Shown: positions 31,956 to 42,129, counted from the stretch's first letter. The stretch is DNA of 64,000 nucleotides from Flavobacterium oncorhynchi (GCF_002217355.1 NZ_MUHA01000007.1:369519-433518), one strand, 5' to 3'. Numbers and translations are program-made. Notes: generated by a model not told the origin, from the letters alone.

Positions 31956-33209
31956 ATGGCATTAAGGCGAGTTGTTGTAACAGGATTAGGTGCACTTACT
32001 CCTATCGGGAATAATATCCAGGAATATTGGAATGCACTTGTGAATGGGGTTAGCGGAGCGGCTCCTATAACATATTATGATACAGAAAAGCATAAAACGA
32101 AATTTGCCTGTGAAGTAAAAAACTTCAATATTGAAGATTTTATGGATCGTAAAGAATCTCGTAGATTAGATAAATTTGCTCAATATGCTGTTGCTGCTAG
32201 TGACGAGGCTATTAAAGATGCCGGACTTACTAATGATAATATCGACAAACAAAGAGTTGGTGTTATTTGGGGAGCAGGAATTGGAGGTTTAGAGACTTTT
32301 CAAGATGAAGTAATTTATTATGCTAAAGGTGACGGAACTCCAAAATTCAATCCGTTTTTTATTCCAAAAATGATTGCCGATATCGCTCCTGCGCATATTT
32401 CTATGCGTAATGGGTATATGGGACCAAATTATACTACTGTTTCTGCATGTGCATCTTCTGCAAATGCATTAATCGATGCTTTTAATTACATTCGTTTAGG
32501 AATGTGTGATGTAATTGTATCAGGTGGTTCTGAAGCTGCTGTTACCATTGCTGGTATGGGTGGTTTTAGTTCAATGCACGCTTTGTCTACAAGAAACGAA
32601 AGTCCAGAAACGGCTTCAAGACCTTTTGACGCAACTAGAGATGGTTTTGTTTTAGGAGAAGGAGCAGGAGCTTTAGTTTTAGAAGATTATGAACATGCAA
32701 AAGCCAGAGGAGCAAAAATTTATTGCGAAATTGGCGGAGGCGGAATGTCATCTGACGCTTATCACTTAACTGCACCGCATCCGGAAGGAATTGGAGTTAT
32801 TGCAGTTATGAAAAATACTTTAAGAGATGCAGGAATGAATCCAGAAGATGTTGATCATATCAATACTCACGGAACTTCTACTCCATTAGGAGATGTTGCT
32901 GAATTAAAAGCGATTAGCGCTGTATTTGGTGAGCATGCAAAAAATATCAATATCAACTCAACGAAATCAATGACAGGACATTTACTTGGTGCTGCTGGAG
33001 CTATCGAAGCAATCGCTTCAATTTTAGCAATGCAACATGGTATTGTTCCTCCAACAATTAACCATACTGTGGTTGATGAAAACATTGATCCATCATTGAA
33101 CCTTACTTTAAACAAACCTCAAAAAAGAGAAGTAAATGTTGCTATGAGTAACACTTTTGGTTTTGGCGGACACAATGCTTGTGTATTGTTTAAAAAATTA
33201 GTTGACTAA
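31956..33209 (+). CDS. fabF: Beta-ketoacyl-ACP synthase II
   Basis: Condensing enzyme of 417 aa elongating acyl-ACP with malonyl-ACP. The Cys-His-His triad is visible: Cys in TVSACASSANAL (about residue 167), His in INTHGTSTPLGD (about 307) and His in STKSMTGHLLGAAGA (about 344). The N-terminus RRVVVTGLGALTPIGN is diagnostic. It is followed by rnc after 9 bases, so the two share a message. Confidence 0.96.
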   Translation: MALRRVVVTGLGALTPIGNNIQEYWNALVNGVSGAAPITYYDTEKHKTKFACEVKNFNIEDFMDRKESRRLDKFAQYAVAASDEAIKDAGLTNDNIDKQRVGVIWGAGIGGLETFQDEVIYYAKGDGTPKFNPFFIPKMIADIAPAHISMRNGYMGPNYTTVSACASSANALIDAFNYIRLGMCDVIVSGGSEAAVTIAGMGGFSSMHALSTRNESPETASRPFDATRDGFVLGEGAGALVLEDYEHAKARGAKIYCEIGGGGMSSDAYHLTAPHPEGIGVIAVMKNTLRDAGMNPEDVDHINTHGTSTPLGDVAELKAISAVFGEHAKNININSTKSMTGHLLGAAGAIEAIASILAMQHGIVPPTINHTVVDENIDPSLNLTLNKPQKREVNVAMSNTFGFGGHNACVLFKKLVD

Positions 33210-33218
33210 TTTTCGTAT

Positions 33219-33959
33219 ATGAATATTATCAAAAAAATATTTTCTAAATCCCGTTCTCTAGAAGACGGGATTTTTTTTGACACTATTCAAAAAATAGTTG
33301 GTTTTCAGCCTGTTACAATCGATTTTTATAAGAAAGCGTTTACGCACAGATCTTCAAATAAATTAGATGAATCAGGAAATCCGATTAATTATGAACGTTT
33401 AGAGTTTCTAGGAGATGCTATGTTAAGTGCCGTAATTGCAGCACATTTGTTTAATAAAGCACCAAATGGAGATGAAGGATATTTGACAAAAATGCGTTCG
33501 AAAATCGTGAGCCGAGAGCACTTGAATGAATTAGGTAAAGATCTGAATTTAGTACAATTTGTTGAAAGCAAAGTACCTGTACAGCATTTTGGAGAGAACA
33601 TTCACGGAAACATTTTTGAATCACTTGTTGGTGCAATATATTTGGATAAAGGATATTCGTATTGTGAAAGATTTATTCAAAAAAGAGTAATTACTCCTTA
33701 TGTTGATATTGCTCGATTAGAAGGAAAAGTAATTAGTTATAAAAGCTTAGTTATTGAATGGTGTCAAAAAGAAAAGAGAATTTTTCATTACGACATTTTT
33801 GAAGATAATGGTATTGACGGACAACGCTTGTTTGGTGTCAAATTAAGCATTGATGATAAAGTAATCGCAAGAGCGCGAGCAACTTCAAAAAAGAAAGCAG
33901 AAGAAAAAGCTTCCCAAAGAGCTTATTTTGCATTTCAAGAAAAAATTGACAAGAAATGA
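33219..33959 (+). CDS. rnc: Ribonuclease III
   Basis: Double-stranded RNA endonuclease of 246 aa. The RNase III signature ERLEFLGDAMLSAVIA (about residues 59-74) carries the metal-binding acidic residues, and HGNIFESLVGAIYLDKGYSY (about 129-148) the second set. The C-terminal double-stranded RNA-binding domain covers about 175-243, ending in ARATSKKKAEEKASQRAY. It starts 9 bases after fabF. Confidence 0.95.
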   Translation: MNIIKKIFSKSRSLEDGIFFDTIQKIVGFQPVTIDFYKKAFTHRSSNKLDESGNPINYERLEFLGDAMLSAVIAAHLFNKAPNGDEGYLTKMRSKIVSREHLNELGKDLNLVQFVESKVPVQHFGENIHGNIFESLVGAIYLDKGYSYCERFIQKRVITPYVDIARLEGKVISYKSLVIEWCQKEKRIFHYDIFEDNGIDGQRLFGVKLSIDDKVIARARATSKKKAEEKASQRAYFAFQEKIDKK

Positions 33960-34084
33960 TTACAAAGTCGCTGTAGTTTTCTTAAAGCTAAATCGTTTTC
34001 GTTTATAAATTAACAAAAACAAGCGACTCATAAGTATAGATGCTCCGATAGAAGTAGTATATTTACAACTTGATTTTTCATGAC

Positions 34085-34573
34085 ATGGCTATTCATAGAT
34101 TGGATTTAGACGAATTTGACGAAATTGATTATTATTTAATGGCTATTCATACTTCATTAGAAGATTATAGATTGGCTTATTTTATCAATAAAAACCTTCC
34201 GATTAACTTAAGTAAGAGCAAAAACGAGATCCATGCTCAAACTAAAGAAGGCGAGGCAAATTTTTCTAGATTTTATTATTATGATTCTGAAAAGGCTGTT
34301 TCATGGAATTTGATTCAGAATAAAAATGAGATCATTTCTGTGAGTACAAATGATTTCCAGAATTTGTTTTCTAATGAAACAAGTGAGGTTTCTACGACAA
34401 TTCATTTACTTCCTGAATTCAAGAAAGTAGATTTTTTCCTGAAAATTGAAAACAGCGAGGAGGCTGTCGATTTTTCAGAAATTCAACAACATTTAAACTC
34501 AATAGAAAGTATTGCAGCAGTTTATGCTGTGGATACCAATAAAATAAAATCAAAAAACAATCTAATTTTTTAA
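34085..34573 (+). CDS. IPExxxVDY-family protein
   Basis: Bacteroidota-specific protein of 162 aa. It contains LPEFKKVDFFL near residue 117, the variant of the I-P-E-x-x-x-V-D-Y signature that names the family. The family is almost always located between rnc and pyk, as here, but its function is unknown. I start at the ATG at 34085; a TTG further upstream (34070) falls right at the expected transcription start, given a TATATTTA box near 34059-34066. It ends five bases before pyk, indicating co-transcription. Confidence 0.82.
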   Translation: MAIHRLDLDEFDEIDYYLMAIHTSLEDYRLAYFINKNLPINLSKSKNEIHAQTKEGEANFSRFYYYDSEKAVSWNLIQNKNEIISVSTNDFQNLFSNETSEVSTTIHLLPEFKKVDFFLKIENSEEAVDFSEIQQHLNSIESIAAVYAVDTNKIKSKNNLIF

Positions 34574-34578
34574 AAAAA

Positions 34579-36012
34579 ATGTTAACAAATAAGAAAACCA
34601 AAATTGTTGCTACACTTGGGCCTGCATGTAGTACAAGAGAGATTATCAAGGATATGATCGATGCAGGGGTTAATGTGTTTAGAATCAATTTTTCGCATGC
34701 TGATTACGAAGGAGTAAAAGAGAAGATTAATATTATTAGAGGACTTAACGAAGAGTTTGGTTATACCACAGCAATTCTTGGAGATTTGCAAGGGCCAAAA
34801 CTTAGAGTGGGGGTTATGGAAGAAGGAACTGTTGTAAATGATGGTGATGAAATCACTTTTACAACTGCAGAAGATATTGTAGGAAATGCTCAAAAAGCAT
34901 TTATGAAATACCAAAATTTTCCAAATGATGTAAATGTTGGAGAGCGTATTTTGCTTGACGATGGTAAACTTATTTTCGAAATTGTTTCAACAGATAAAAA
35001 AACAGAAGTTGTCGCTAAAGTTATTCAGGGTGGAGAATTAAAATCTAAGAAAGGTGTAAATCTTCCTAATACAAAAATTTCTTTACCTGCTTTAACTGAA
35101 AAAGATATTGCTGATGCTATTTTTGCAATTGAGCAAAAAGTAGACTGGATTGCACTTTCATTCGTGAAAACACCACGCGATTTACAAGATTTACAAGAAT
35201 TAATCGCTAAACATTCAGACGTTAAAATTCCAATTATTGCTAAAATTGAAATGCCGGAAGCTCTTGAGAACATGGATAAAATTGTAGCATATTGTGATGG
35301 TTTAATGGTTGCTCGTGGAGATCTTGGAGTTGAACTTCCTGCACACGAAGTACCATTAGTTCAAAAAGATTTAATTCGCAGAGCTAAAACAGCTAGAATT
35401 CCTGTTATCGTTGCTACACAAATGATGGAAACAATGATTACAAGTTTAACACCAACAAGAGCCGAAGTAAATGACGTTGCTAACTCAGTAATGGACGGAG
35501 CAGATGCTGTAATGTTGTCTGGAGAAACTGCAACAGGAAATTACCCAGTTCAGGTAATTCAAAGAATGACTCAAATTTGTGAGGCAGTAGAAAATTCAGA
35601 ACTTATTCACGTTCCACAAAATACACCTCAAATTAAAACAAAACGTTTTGTTACTAAAACAGTTTGTCATCAAGCGGCTTTATTAGCAAATGAAATCGAG
35701 GCAAAAGCAATTTGTACTTTAACAAACAGCGGTTATACAGCTTTTCAAATTTCGGCTTGGAGACCTTCAACTGCTCACATTTTAGTATTTACTTCAAACA
35801 GAAGAATCCTTACGCAATTGAATTTATTATGGGGAGTTAAATCATTCTTTTATGATAATGAAGAAAGTACAGATGATACCGTTACAGATGTAAATCAAAT
35901 TGCTGTAGAAAAAGGATATGCTGCAAAAGGTGATTATTTGATTAATCTTGCTGCTATGCCAATTAAAGATAAAGGAATGGTAAACACCATGAGAGTTTCT
36001 GAAATCGAATAG
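34579..36012 (+). CDS. pyk: Pyruvate kinase
   Basis: Final glycolytic enzyme, 477 aa, making pyruvate and ATP from phosphoenolpyruvate. Visible motifs are KIVATLGPAC at the start, FRINFSHADYEG near residues 34-45, IIAKIEMPEALENM near 218-231 (catalytic lysine and metal-binding glutamate), and MVARGDLGVELP near 245-256. The C-terminal domain is complete. It follows the IPExxxVDY gene by five bases and ends at a strong terminator. Confidence 0.97.
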   Translation: MLTNKKTKIVATLGPACSTREIIKDMIDAGVNVFRINFSHADYEGVKEKINIIRGLNEEFGYTTAILGDLQGPKLRVGVMEEGTVVNDGDEITFTTAEDIVGNAQKAFMKYQNFPNDVNVGERILLDDGKLIFEIVSTDKKTEVVAKVIQGGELKSKKGVNLPNTKISLPALTEKDIADAIFAIEQKVDWIALSFVKTPRDLQDLQELIAKHSDVKIPIIAKIEMPEALENMDKIVAYCDGLMVARGDLGVELPAHEVPLVQKDLIRRAKTARIPVIVATQMMETMITSLTPTRAEVNDVANSVMDGADAVMLSGETATGNYPVQVIQRMTQICEAVENSELIHVPQNTPQIKTKRFVTKTVCHQAALLANEIEAKAICTLTNSGYTAFQISAWRPSTAHILVFTSNRRILTQLNLLWGVKSFFYDNEESTDDTVTDVNQIAVEKGYAAKGDYLINLAAMPIKDKGMVNTMRVSEIE

Positions 36013-36042
36013 TTTTTAAAACATACTATATATAATATAATT

Positions 36043-36070
36043 AAGCCATCATTTTGATGGCTTTTTTTTT
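36043..36070 (+). terminator. Terminator of pyk
   Basis: Stem AAGCCATC/GATGGCTT with loop ATTTT and nine T residues. Confidence 0.9.
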
Positions 36071-36684
36071 GTGCAAAACTGTCATATTCGTAGTTTTTCT
36101 AGAATATTAAATCAAGAAAAAGGCAATTTTAAGTAGGGTTTTATCTTTTAAAATAAAAGATGTAACAGTTAGTAAATTAATTAAATGAAGTTTTTTCTTT
36201 CAGATTGATGTTGCAAAATAGACTACTTGAACTTAAAATAGTTGCTTTTTTGGCGAAATCGACTTAGAATTTATATTATTTCAAAGTTATTTAATCTAAA
36301 AATGCATGAAATTTAGGCTCTTTTTTTTGAGACTGATTTAAAAGAATGACATTCTAACAGCTTCATTAAGCACTTTTTTGGAAGTTGCAATCTATAATTT
36401 GAAACAAATAGTAGCAGATTAAAACAGTTTTGATGTTGCAAGTTATAAAATGAAACGAAGTAAAACCGTACAAACACAAACATCTCGTGTTTTATTGCAT
36501 AAATTTGAAATGCTTAATAAAAAGTTAAAAAAATATTGTTGCAAATTCCCCCACGCACAATAATTTAAAAAACTTGACTGATACTAATAAACATTTTTTT
36601 TTCTGATTAATTTTTATAAATAATTTTTGTACGAATTTATTTTAATCTTCTTGACAAGCATAATTATTAACGAATTCAATTACC
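36071..36684. other. Gene-free AT-rich stretch upstream of the sulfatase cluster
   Basis: No gene is supported here. Two similar blocks, TTGCAATCTATAATTTGAAAC (36385) and a near-copy at 36436 that also ends in GAAAC, lie 51 bases apart. GATGTTGCAA occurs near 36207 and again near 36433. The promoter of the first sulfatase presumably lies near 36610-36640, where ATAATTTTTGTAC resembles a -7 box with an extra base. Confidence 0.4.
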
Positions 36685-38370
36685 ATGAAACAAATCAAGT
36701 TTAAAAGTCAATTTAAAAATGCAATGACATTGTTTGCATTTATATGCTTTGCAGCTGTTCAGATAAATGCGCAAAGCAGTAAAAAGCCCAATATTTTAGT
36801 GCTCTGGGGTGATGATATTGGGACTACCAATATTAGCGCCTACAGCGACGGATTGATGGGATATACTACACCAAATATTGATCGTTTGGCAAACGAGGGA
36901 ATACGTTTTCTGCACTATTATGGAGAACAAAGCTGTACTGCAGGACGTGCAGCATTTTTAACAGGGCAGCACGGTCTTAGAACAGGACTAACTAAAGTAG
37001 GTTTTCCGGGAGCGCCAATGGGTATGAGCCAGTTAGATCCATCTGTTGGAGGAATTATGAAACAATTGGGATATGTAACAGGTCAGTTTGGTAAAAATCA
37101 CGTTGGAGATCGTAATGAAAGTTTACCAACTGTAAACGGTTTTGATGAATTTTTTGGAAATCTGTATCATTTAAATGCGGAGGAAGAACCAGAATTGCCG
37201 GATTATCCTAAAGATCCAGAATATTTGAAAAAATTTGGCCCGAGAGGAGTTTTAAAATGTACAGCAACAAATGTTGATGATGCAACTACAGATCCTCGTT
37301 TTGGAAGAGTTGGAAAACAAAGAATTGAAGATACGGGACCTCTTACTAAAAAGAGAATGGAAACCGTTGATGATGAAACTTCTGCAGCAGCAATTGATTT
37401 TATTAAAAGACAAAATGCGGCAGGAAAACCATTTTTCTGCTGGTTCAATGCTACTCGTATGCACCTTCGTACACACGTAAGAGCAGAGCATAGAGGAAGA
37501 TATACACATGGAGACAGTGAATATATTGATGGTATGATCGAACACGATGAAACTATCGGAAGTATTTTGAAAGCTTTAGATGATTTAGGAATTGCTGATA
37601 ATACTATTGTAGTGTATTCAACAGATAACGGACCACATATGAACACATGGCCAGATGGTGCTATGACGCCATTCCGTTCAGAGAAAAACACGAACTGGGA
37701 GGGAGCTTTCCGTGTACCATGTATTGTGCGTTGGCCAGGACACATTAAACCAGGTACAGTAACAACTGAGTTAATGAGCCATAATGACTGGATACCAACT
37801 TTTGCGTCAATCGCAGGAGAACCAGATATCGTTAATAAACTTTTAAAAGGATATAGCGCAAACGGAAAAAACTATAAAGTGCATTTAGATGGTTTTGATC
37901 AAAGTAAATTCTTAGAAGGCAAAACACCAAAAAGTGCAAGAGATAAATTCTTCTACACAGACGATGATGGTCTTTTGGTTGGTCTGAGAGAAGGAGATTA
38001 TAAATATGTTTTTGCAGAGCAGCGTTTGGGAGGTACAATGGGAGTTTGGGCGGAACCATTTACAAAATTGCGTTTGCAAAAGATATTTAATTTATACCAA
38101 GACCCTTTTGAAAGAGCTGATATAACATCTAATACTTTTTGGGATTGGCAGATGAATCACGTACAGTTAATGTATGGAGCTATACAAGATGTTGTTGTAT
38201 TTGCAGAAACCTTTAAAGAATATCCTCCAAGATCAATCCCGCCAAGTTTCTCTGCTTATACAATTATGGAAGAAGCTATGAAAGATATCAAAGCACAAAA
38301 GTATATAGAGAAAAACGTTCTTCCTAAGGTAAAAGAAGAGGTTCAAGACACATCCAAAAAGAAAAAATAA
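36685..38370 (+). CDS. Exported sulfatase 1 (formylglycine type)
   Basis: Arylsulfatase-family hydrolase of 561 aa with a signal peptide ending near INAQ (residue 30). The metal-binding aspartates are in LVLWGDDIGTTN (about 43-44). The FGly motif C-x-[PA]-x-R appears as SCTAGRAAFLTGQ with Cys84, so maturation by a formylglycine-generating enzyme or anaerobic maturase is needed. YSTDNGPHMNTWPDG near 310 is the second metal site. A second sulfatase lies downstream, with a HAD-type lipoprotein between. No glycoside hydrolase accompanies them, so the sulfate ester substrate is unknown. Confidence 0.9.
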   Translation: MKQIKFKSQFKNAMTLFAFICFAAVQINAQSSKKPNILVLWGDDIGTTNISAYSDGLMGYTTPNIDRLANEGIRFLHYYGEQSCTAGRAAFLTGQHGLRTGLTKVGFPGAPMGMSQLDPSVGGIMKQLGYVTGQFGKNHVGDRNESLPTVNGFDEFFGNLYHLNAEEEPELPDYPKDPEYLKKFGPRGVLKCTATNVDDATTDPRFGRVGKQRIEDTGPLTKKRMETVDDETSAAAIDFIKRQNAAGKPFFCWFNATRMHLRTHVRAEHRGRYTHGDSEYIDGMIEHDETIGSILKALDDLGIADNTIVVYSTDNGPHMNTWPDGAMTPFRSEKNTNWEGAFRVPCIVRWPGHIKPGTVTTELMSHNDWIPTFASIAGEPDIVNKLLKGYSANGKNYKVHLDGFDQSKFLEGKTPKSARDKFFYTDDDGLLVGLREGDYKYVFAEQRLGGTMGVWAEPFTKLRLQKIFNLYQDPFERADITSNTFWDWQMNHVQLMYGAIQDVVVFAETFKEYPPRSIPPSFSAYTIMEEAMKDIKAQKYIEKNVLPKVKEEVQDTSKKKK

Positions 38371-38438
38371 AGTAATAATCTTCAGTAAAGCCTGAGTTAT
38401 TCTTATAATTTGGGCTTTGCTGTTTAATGACTCGCATT

Positions 38439-39458
38439 ATGTATAGAAAATTATATCTCGCAGCTCTATTTTTATTTTTGTTTGTTTCTTGTAAAAATAA
38501 ATCAGAAGAAAATACAACTGCAAATCCAAAAGAGAGTACTGAAACTATTGCAACGAGCGGTGATCCATTGCCGAGTTGGAATGATGGAACTTTAAAGAAA
38601 GACATCATAGCATATGTTGAAAAAGTAACCAAAGAAGGAAGTCCAGATTTTATTCCGATAGAAAATAGAATTGCCACATTTGATAACGATGGAACACTTT
38701 GGGCTGAAAAACCATATGTTCAGGAATTATTCGCTTTTTATCGTGTGAAAAAAATGGTTGAAGCTAATCCGGCTTTAGCCCAAAAACAGCCTTTTAAGGC
38801 CGTAGTAGAAAAAGATAAAACTTTTTTCGAAAAAGGAGGAGATAAGGCTCTTATTGAGTTAGTTGCTGCAACTCATACAGGAATGACTGAAGATGAGTTT
38901 GAAGCATCAGCAAAAGAGTTTTTTGCTGGTGCCCAATATCCTGGTAAAAATGTTCCGCTAAAACAAATCAGATACCAGCCTCAATTGGAGCTTTTGAATT
39001 ATTTGCGTGCAAATGGTTTCAAAACTTTCATTGTAACAGGCGGAACGGTTGAAGTTGTGAGAGCAATATCTCAGGATTTTTACGGAATTCCAAAAGATCA
39101 AGTAGTTGGAACTTCTTTCAAATATAAATTTGATGATGCTAAAAATGCAGTTTTAAGAGAACCGGCTTTAGATCATTTTAATGATAAAGAAGGAAAACCT
39201 GTTGGTATACAATTACACATTGGTCAACGACCTGTTTTTGCGTGCGGAAATGAAGGCGGAGCCGGAGATCTTGCTATGCTTAGATATTCTTCAGGAAGTA
39301 AATATCCATCTTTTCAATTAATTGTAAACCATAATGATTCTATTAGAGAGTACAATTATCAGGAAAAAGATAATTTGTCATTAAATACCGCTGCAAAATA
39401 CAAATATCATGTTATAAGCATGAAAGACGATTGGAAAAAAGTTTTTGCAGACAAATAA
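38439..39458 (+). CDS. HAD-superfamily phosphatase lipoprotein
   Basis: Protein of 339 aa with lipoprotein signal MYRKLYLAALFLFLFVSCKN (lipobox FVSC). The haloacid-dehalogenase nucleophile motif is FDNDGTLWAEKP near residue 73, motif II IVTGGTVEVVRAI near 190, and the metal-binding acidic motif FACGNEGGAGDLAML near 267. It resembles PSP-type HAD phosphatases anchored outside the cytoplasm. I take the ATG at 38439 because it gives a proper lipoprotein signal; the frame opens four codons earlier. It is sandwiched between two sulfatases and may act on the same phosphorylated or sulfated compound (inference). Confidence 0.85.
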   Translation: MYRKLYLAALFLFLFVSCKNKSEENTTANPKESTETIATSGDPLPSWNDGTLKKDIIAYVEKVTKEGSPDFIPIENRIATFDNDGTLWAEKPYVQELFAFYRVKKMVEANPALAQKQPFKAVVEKDKTFFEKGGDKALIELVAATHTGMTEDEFEASAKEFFAGAQYPGKNVPLKQIRYQPQLELLNYLRANGFKTFIVTGGTVEVVRAISQDFYGIPKDQVVGTSFKYKFDDAKNAVLREPALDHFNDKEGKPVGIQLHIGQRPVFACGNEGGAGDLAMLRYSSGSKYPSFQLIVNHNDSIREYNYQEKDNLSLNTAAKYKYHVISMKDDWKKVFADK

Positions 39459-39479
39459 AACTGGTTTTGGTTGGTTTTT

Positions 39480-39517
39480 AAAGCGATACAGCTTTTAATT
39501 TAAAAGCTGTATGCTTT
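39480..39517 (+). terminator. Hairpin between HAD gene and sulfatase 2
   Basis: Long stem AAAGCGATACAGCTTTTA / TAAAAGCTGTATGCTTT with one mismatch. It is not followed by a long T run, so it may stabilise the upstream message or attenuate rather than fully terminate. Confidence 0.55.
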
Positions 39518-39548
39518 GATTAATTAATAATTTCTAAAAAAAAGTACC

Positions 39549-41171
39549 ATGATAAAAAAAACATTTTTAAATAGAAAGCGAGCTTTTTTCGTTGCTTTTG
39601 CAATAGTTTGTTTTTTTCTTACAACTATGCCTGGGTATTCGCAAAAGAGTCCAAATATTATAATTTTATTGTCTGATGATACCGGTTGGGGAGATTTAGG
39701 TCCTTATGGCGGTGGTGATGCGCGAGGAGCAGCAACTCCAAATATCGATAGAATGGCAAACGAAGGAATGCAGTTTTGGTCCTTTTACGGTCAGCCAAGT
39801 TGTACACCCGGAAGAGCAGCATTAATAACTGGAAGAATACCTAATCGAAGCGGTATGACAACGGTTGCATTTCCTGGCGATGGAGGAGGTCTGCCTAAAG
39901 CTGAATGGACTTTAGCATCTTTATTGAAACGTAAAAACTATAATACGTTTTTTGCTGGAAAATGGCACCTTGGAGAAGAAGATTATTCCATGCCAATTGC
40001 ACAAGGTTTTGATGTGATGAAAAATGTAACATTATATCACTTAAATGCTTACACATATACAGACCCAAATTGGAATGCAGACATGCCTGAAGATATTAGA
40101 GCACAATGGGCAAAAGGAACCAAAGGTGCTTTAGAGGGAGAGGCTGGGAAACCATATCGAGAAGTTAGAAAAATTGATGGAAAAGTAATTCCGTTTTTAG
40201 ATCAATATACAGAAGAAGAATCTATAAAATGGCTTAAAGAAAACGCGAAAAAAGATAAACCTTTCTTCATGGAAATATCTTTTGCAAAAAATCATCAGCC
40301 AAACTTACCGCATCCTGATTTTGCAGGTAAATCTGCGGGTAAAAATAAGTATGCAGATTGTATAATAGAATTAGATACTAGAATAGGCCGTATTATGGAT
40401 GAAGTTCGGAATCTAGGAATTGCCGAAAATACATTAATTATTTATACGGTAGATAATGGTACATGGCAGGATGTTTACCCGGATTGTGGCTACACTCCTT
40501 TTAGAGGAACAAAAGGAACGGATCGAGAGGGAGGAAGTCGTATTCCGACTTTGGCATGGTGGCCTGGAAAAATTAAAGCAAATAGTAAAAACAGCGACAT
40601 TTTAGGAACACTTGATTTTATGGCAACATTTGCTGCCTTGTCAGGACAAGAATTGCCAACAGTAGATAGAGAAGGTAAACCTACTATTTTTGATAGTTAT
40701 GATATGTCTCCTGTTTTATTTGGCACAGGAAAATCAAAAAGAAATATGTGGTTTTATTTTACTGAGGATGAATTAACTCCTGGAGCTATTAGAGTAGGAA
40801 AATTCAAAGCAGTATTTAATTTACGTGGTGATAACGGAGCTCAAACGGGAGGTTTAGCAGTAGACTCTAATTTGGGATGGAAAGGAGCTTCAAGTTATGT
40901 GGCTCTTGCACCACAAATTTTCGATTTATGGGCAGATCCGCAAGAGCGCTATGATTTGTTTATGAACAATTTTACGGAGAAAACATGGTTCTTACCAACA
41001 ATTCAAAATATTATTGCAGACTTCGTTAAAACCTATGAGAAATATCCTCCACATCCAGTACAAAGTAACTTATATCCTGGGCCAACAACAATCTCAGATT
41101 ATTTAATGTTTAGAAATGTTCAAGAAAAACTGAAAGCCTCAACAACTGCAAAAAGAAGCGGAGGCGGATGA
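39549..41171 (+). CDS. Exported sulfatase 2 (formylglycine type)
   Basis: Arylsulfatase-family hydrolase of 540 aa with a signal peptide ending near GYSQ (residue 32). Metal site ILLSDDTGWGDLGPYGGG (about 39-56). The FGly motif C-x-P-x-R reads SCTPGRAALITGR with Cys85. FAGKWHLGEEDY near 137 carries the conserved K/H pair, and IYTVDNGTWQDVYPD near 299 the second metal site. It differs clearly from sulfatase 1, so they are not a recent duplication. It is followed by a hairpin terminator and a porin-like gene. Confidence 0.91.
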   Translation: MIKKTFLNRKRAFFVAFAIVCFFLTTMPGYSQKSPNIIILLSDDTGWGDLGPYGGGDARGAATPNIDRMANEGMQFWSFYGQPSCTPGRAALITGRIPNRSGMTTVAFPGDGGGLPKAEWTLASLLKRKNYNTFFAGKWHLGEEDYSMPIAQGFDVMKNVTLYHLNAYTYTDPNWNADMPEDIRAQWAKGTKGALEGEAGKPYREVRKIDGKVIPFLDQYTEEESIKWLKENAKKDKPFFMEISFAKNHQPNLPHPDFAGKSAGKNKYADCIIELDTRIGRIMDEVRNLGIAENTLIIYTVDNGTWQDVYPDCGYTPFRGTKGTDREGGSRIPTLAWWPGKIKANSKNSDILGTLDFMATFAALSGQELPTVDREGKPTIFDSYDMSPVLFGTGKSKRNMWFYFTEDELTPGAIRVGKFKAVFNLRGDNGAQTGGLAVDSNLGWKGASSYVALAPQIFDLWADPQERYDLFMNNFTEKTWFLPTIQNIIADFVKTYEKYPPHPVQSNLYPGPTTISDYLMFRNVQEKLKASTTAKRSGGG

Positions 41172-41220
41172 TAAGTAACTAGGTGACAAATCGTATGGTT
41201 TGAACTTGATTATAATCTAA

Positions 41221-41261
41221 AAAATGAAACAACTTTTATAAGTTGAAAGTTGTTTCATTTT
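41221..41261 (+). terminator. Terminator after sulfatase 2
   Basis: Arms AAAATGAAACAACTTT and AAAGTTGTTTCATTTT are exact reverse complements around a 9-base loop. Confidence 0.8.
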
Positions 41262-41301
41262 GATTTTTAAAAATTATTATAAATCTTTAAGAGAATTAAT
41301 C

Positions 41302-42129
41302 ATGAAACACACAAGAATATATTTTACAACAAAACTTTTATTCAGTACATTTTTAATTCTTTCACATTTTTCAGTTTTCGCACAAGAAGAACCTAAGGCA
41401 GGAGCGAGTGCACAGGAACTTGCTGATAAATTAGCAAACCCGGTAGCAAGTTTAATTAGTGTACCATTACAAAATAATCTTACTTATGGGATTGGTCCTT
41501 ACAATGGATCAAAATATCAGATCAATATTCAGCCCGTTGTTCCTTTTAAATTAAGTGATAATCTAAATTTAATTACCCGTTATATTCTTCCAGTTGTAGA
41601 TCAGCAGGATGTTACGGGAGAAAATACACATGAGTTTGGTTTAAGCGATGCAACAGTAACAGCCTTTTTTGCTCCTAAAACGAAAGGAATTATCTTAGGA
41701 ATTGGTCCCGCTTTTTTAGTACCAACTGCCACAGAGAAATTTTTAGGAACAGAAAAATTCGGCATAGGACCCAGCGTTTTGGTAATGCATCAGGGTAAGG
41801 GACTTTCTATAGGTTTTTTAGCCAATCAAATTTGGTCTGTAGCAGGAAATGCTGATAGAGCAGATTTCAATCAGTTTTACACACAAATATTCCTGACGCA
41901 TAGTTATAAAAGTGGCGCAAGTTTAGGGATCACTTCAGAAATAACACAGAATTGGCAGGGAAATACAACTCTTATTACAGTGAGTCCAAATGTAGGTGCA
42001 ATTACAAAATTAGGAGGTCAGACCATGCAATTTGCAGTTATGCCTTTAATACCAATCGTAGGTCATTCAAACATAAGACCAGATTGGGGATTAAGAGCGG
42101 TGGTGGCTTTTGTATTTCCGGGATCTTAA
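41302..42129 (+). CDS. Outer-membrane porin-like protein
   Basis: Protein of 275 aa starting at the ATG at 41302, with signal peptide cleaved after SVFAQ (about residue 27). The remainder alternates short hydrophobic strands with glycine-rich turns and ends in a beta-strand (AVVAFVFPGS), as in outer-membrane beta barrels. Relatives are annotated neuromedin-U-like or putative transporter and occur next to sulfatase and DUF2252 genes. It could admit the substrate of the cluster; this is inference. Confidence 0.65.
   Translation: MKHTRIYFTTKLLFSTFLILSHFSVFAQEEPKAGASAQELADKLANPVASLISVPLQNNLTYGIGPYNGSKYQINIQPVVPFKLSDNLNLITRYILPVVDQQDVTGENTHEFGLSDATVTAFFAPKTKGIILGIGPAFLVPTATEKFLGTEKFGIGPSVLVMHQGKGLSIGFLANQIWSVAGNADRADFNQFYTQIFLTHSYKSGASLGITSEITQNWQGNTTLITVSPNVGAITKLGGQTMQFAVMPLIPIVGHSNIRPDWGLRAVVAFVFPGS

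Noticed and set aside
37203..37745. 180-codon minus-strand frame
   Set aside because: Antisense to sulfatase 1, whose motifs and signal peptide are convincing; composition of the antisense product is unlike a real protein.
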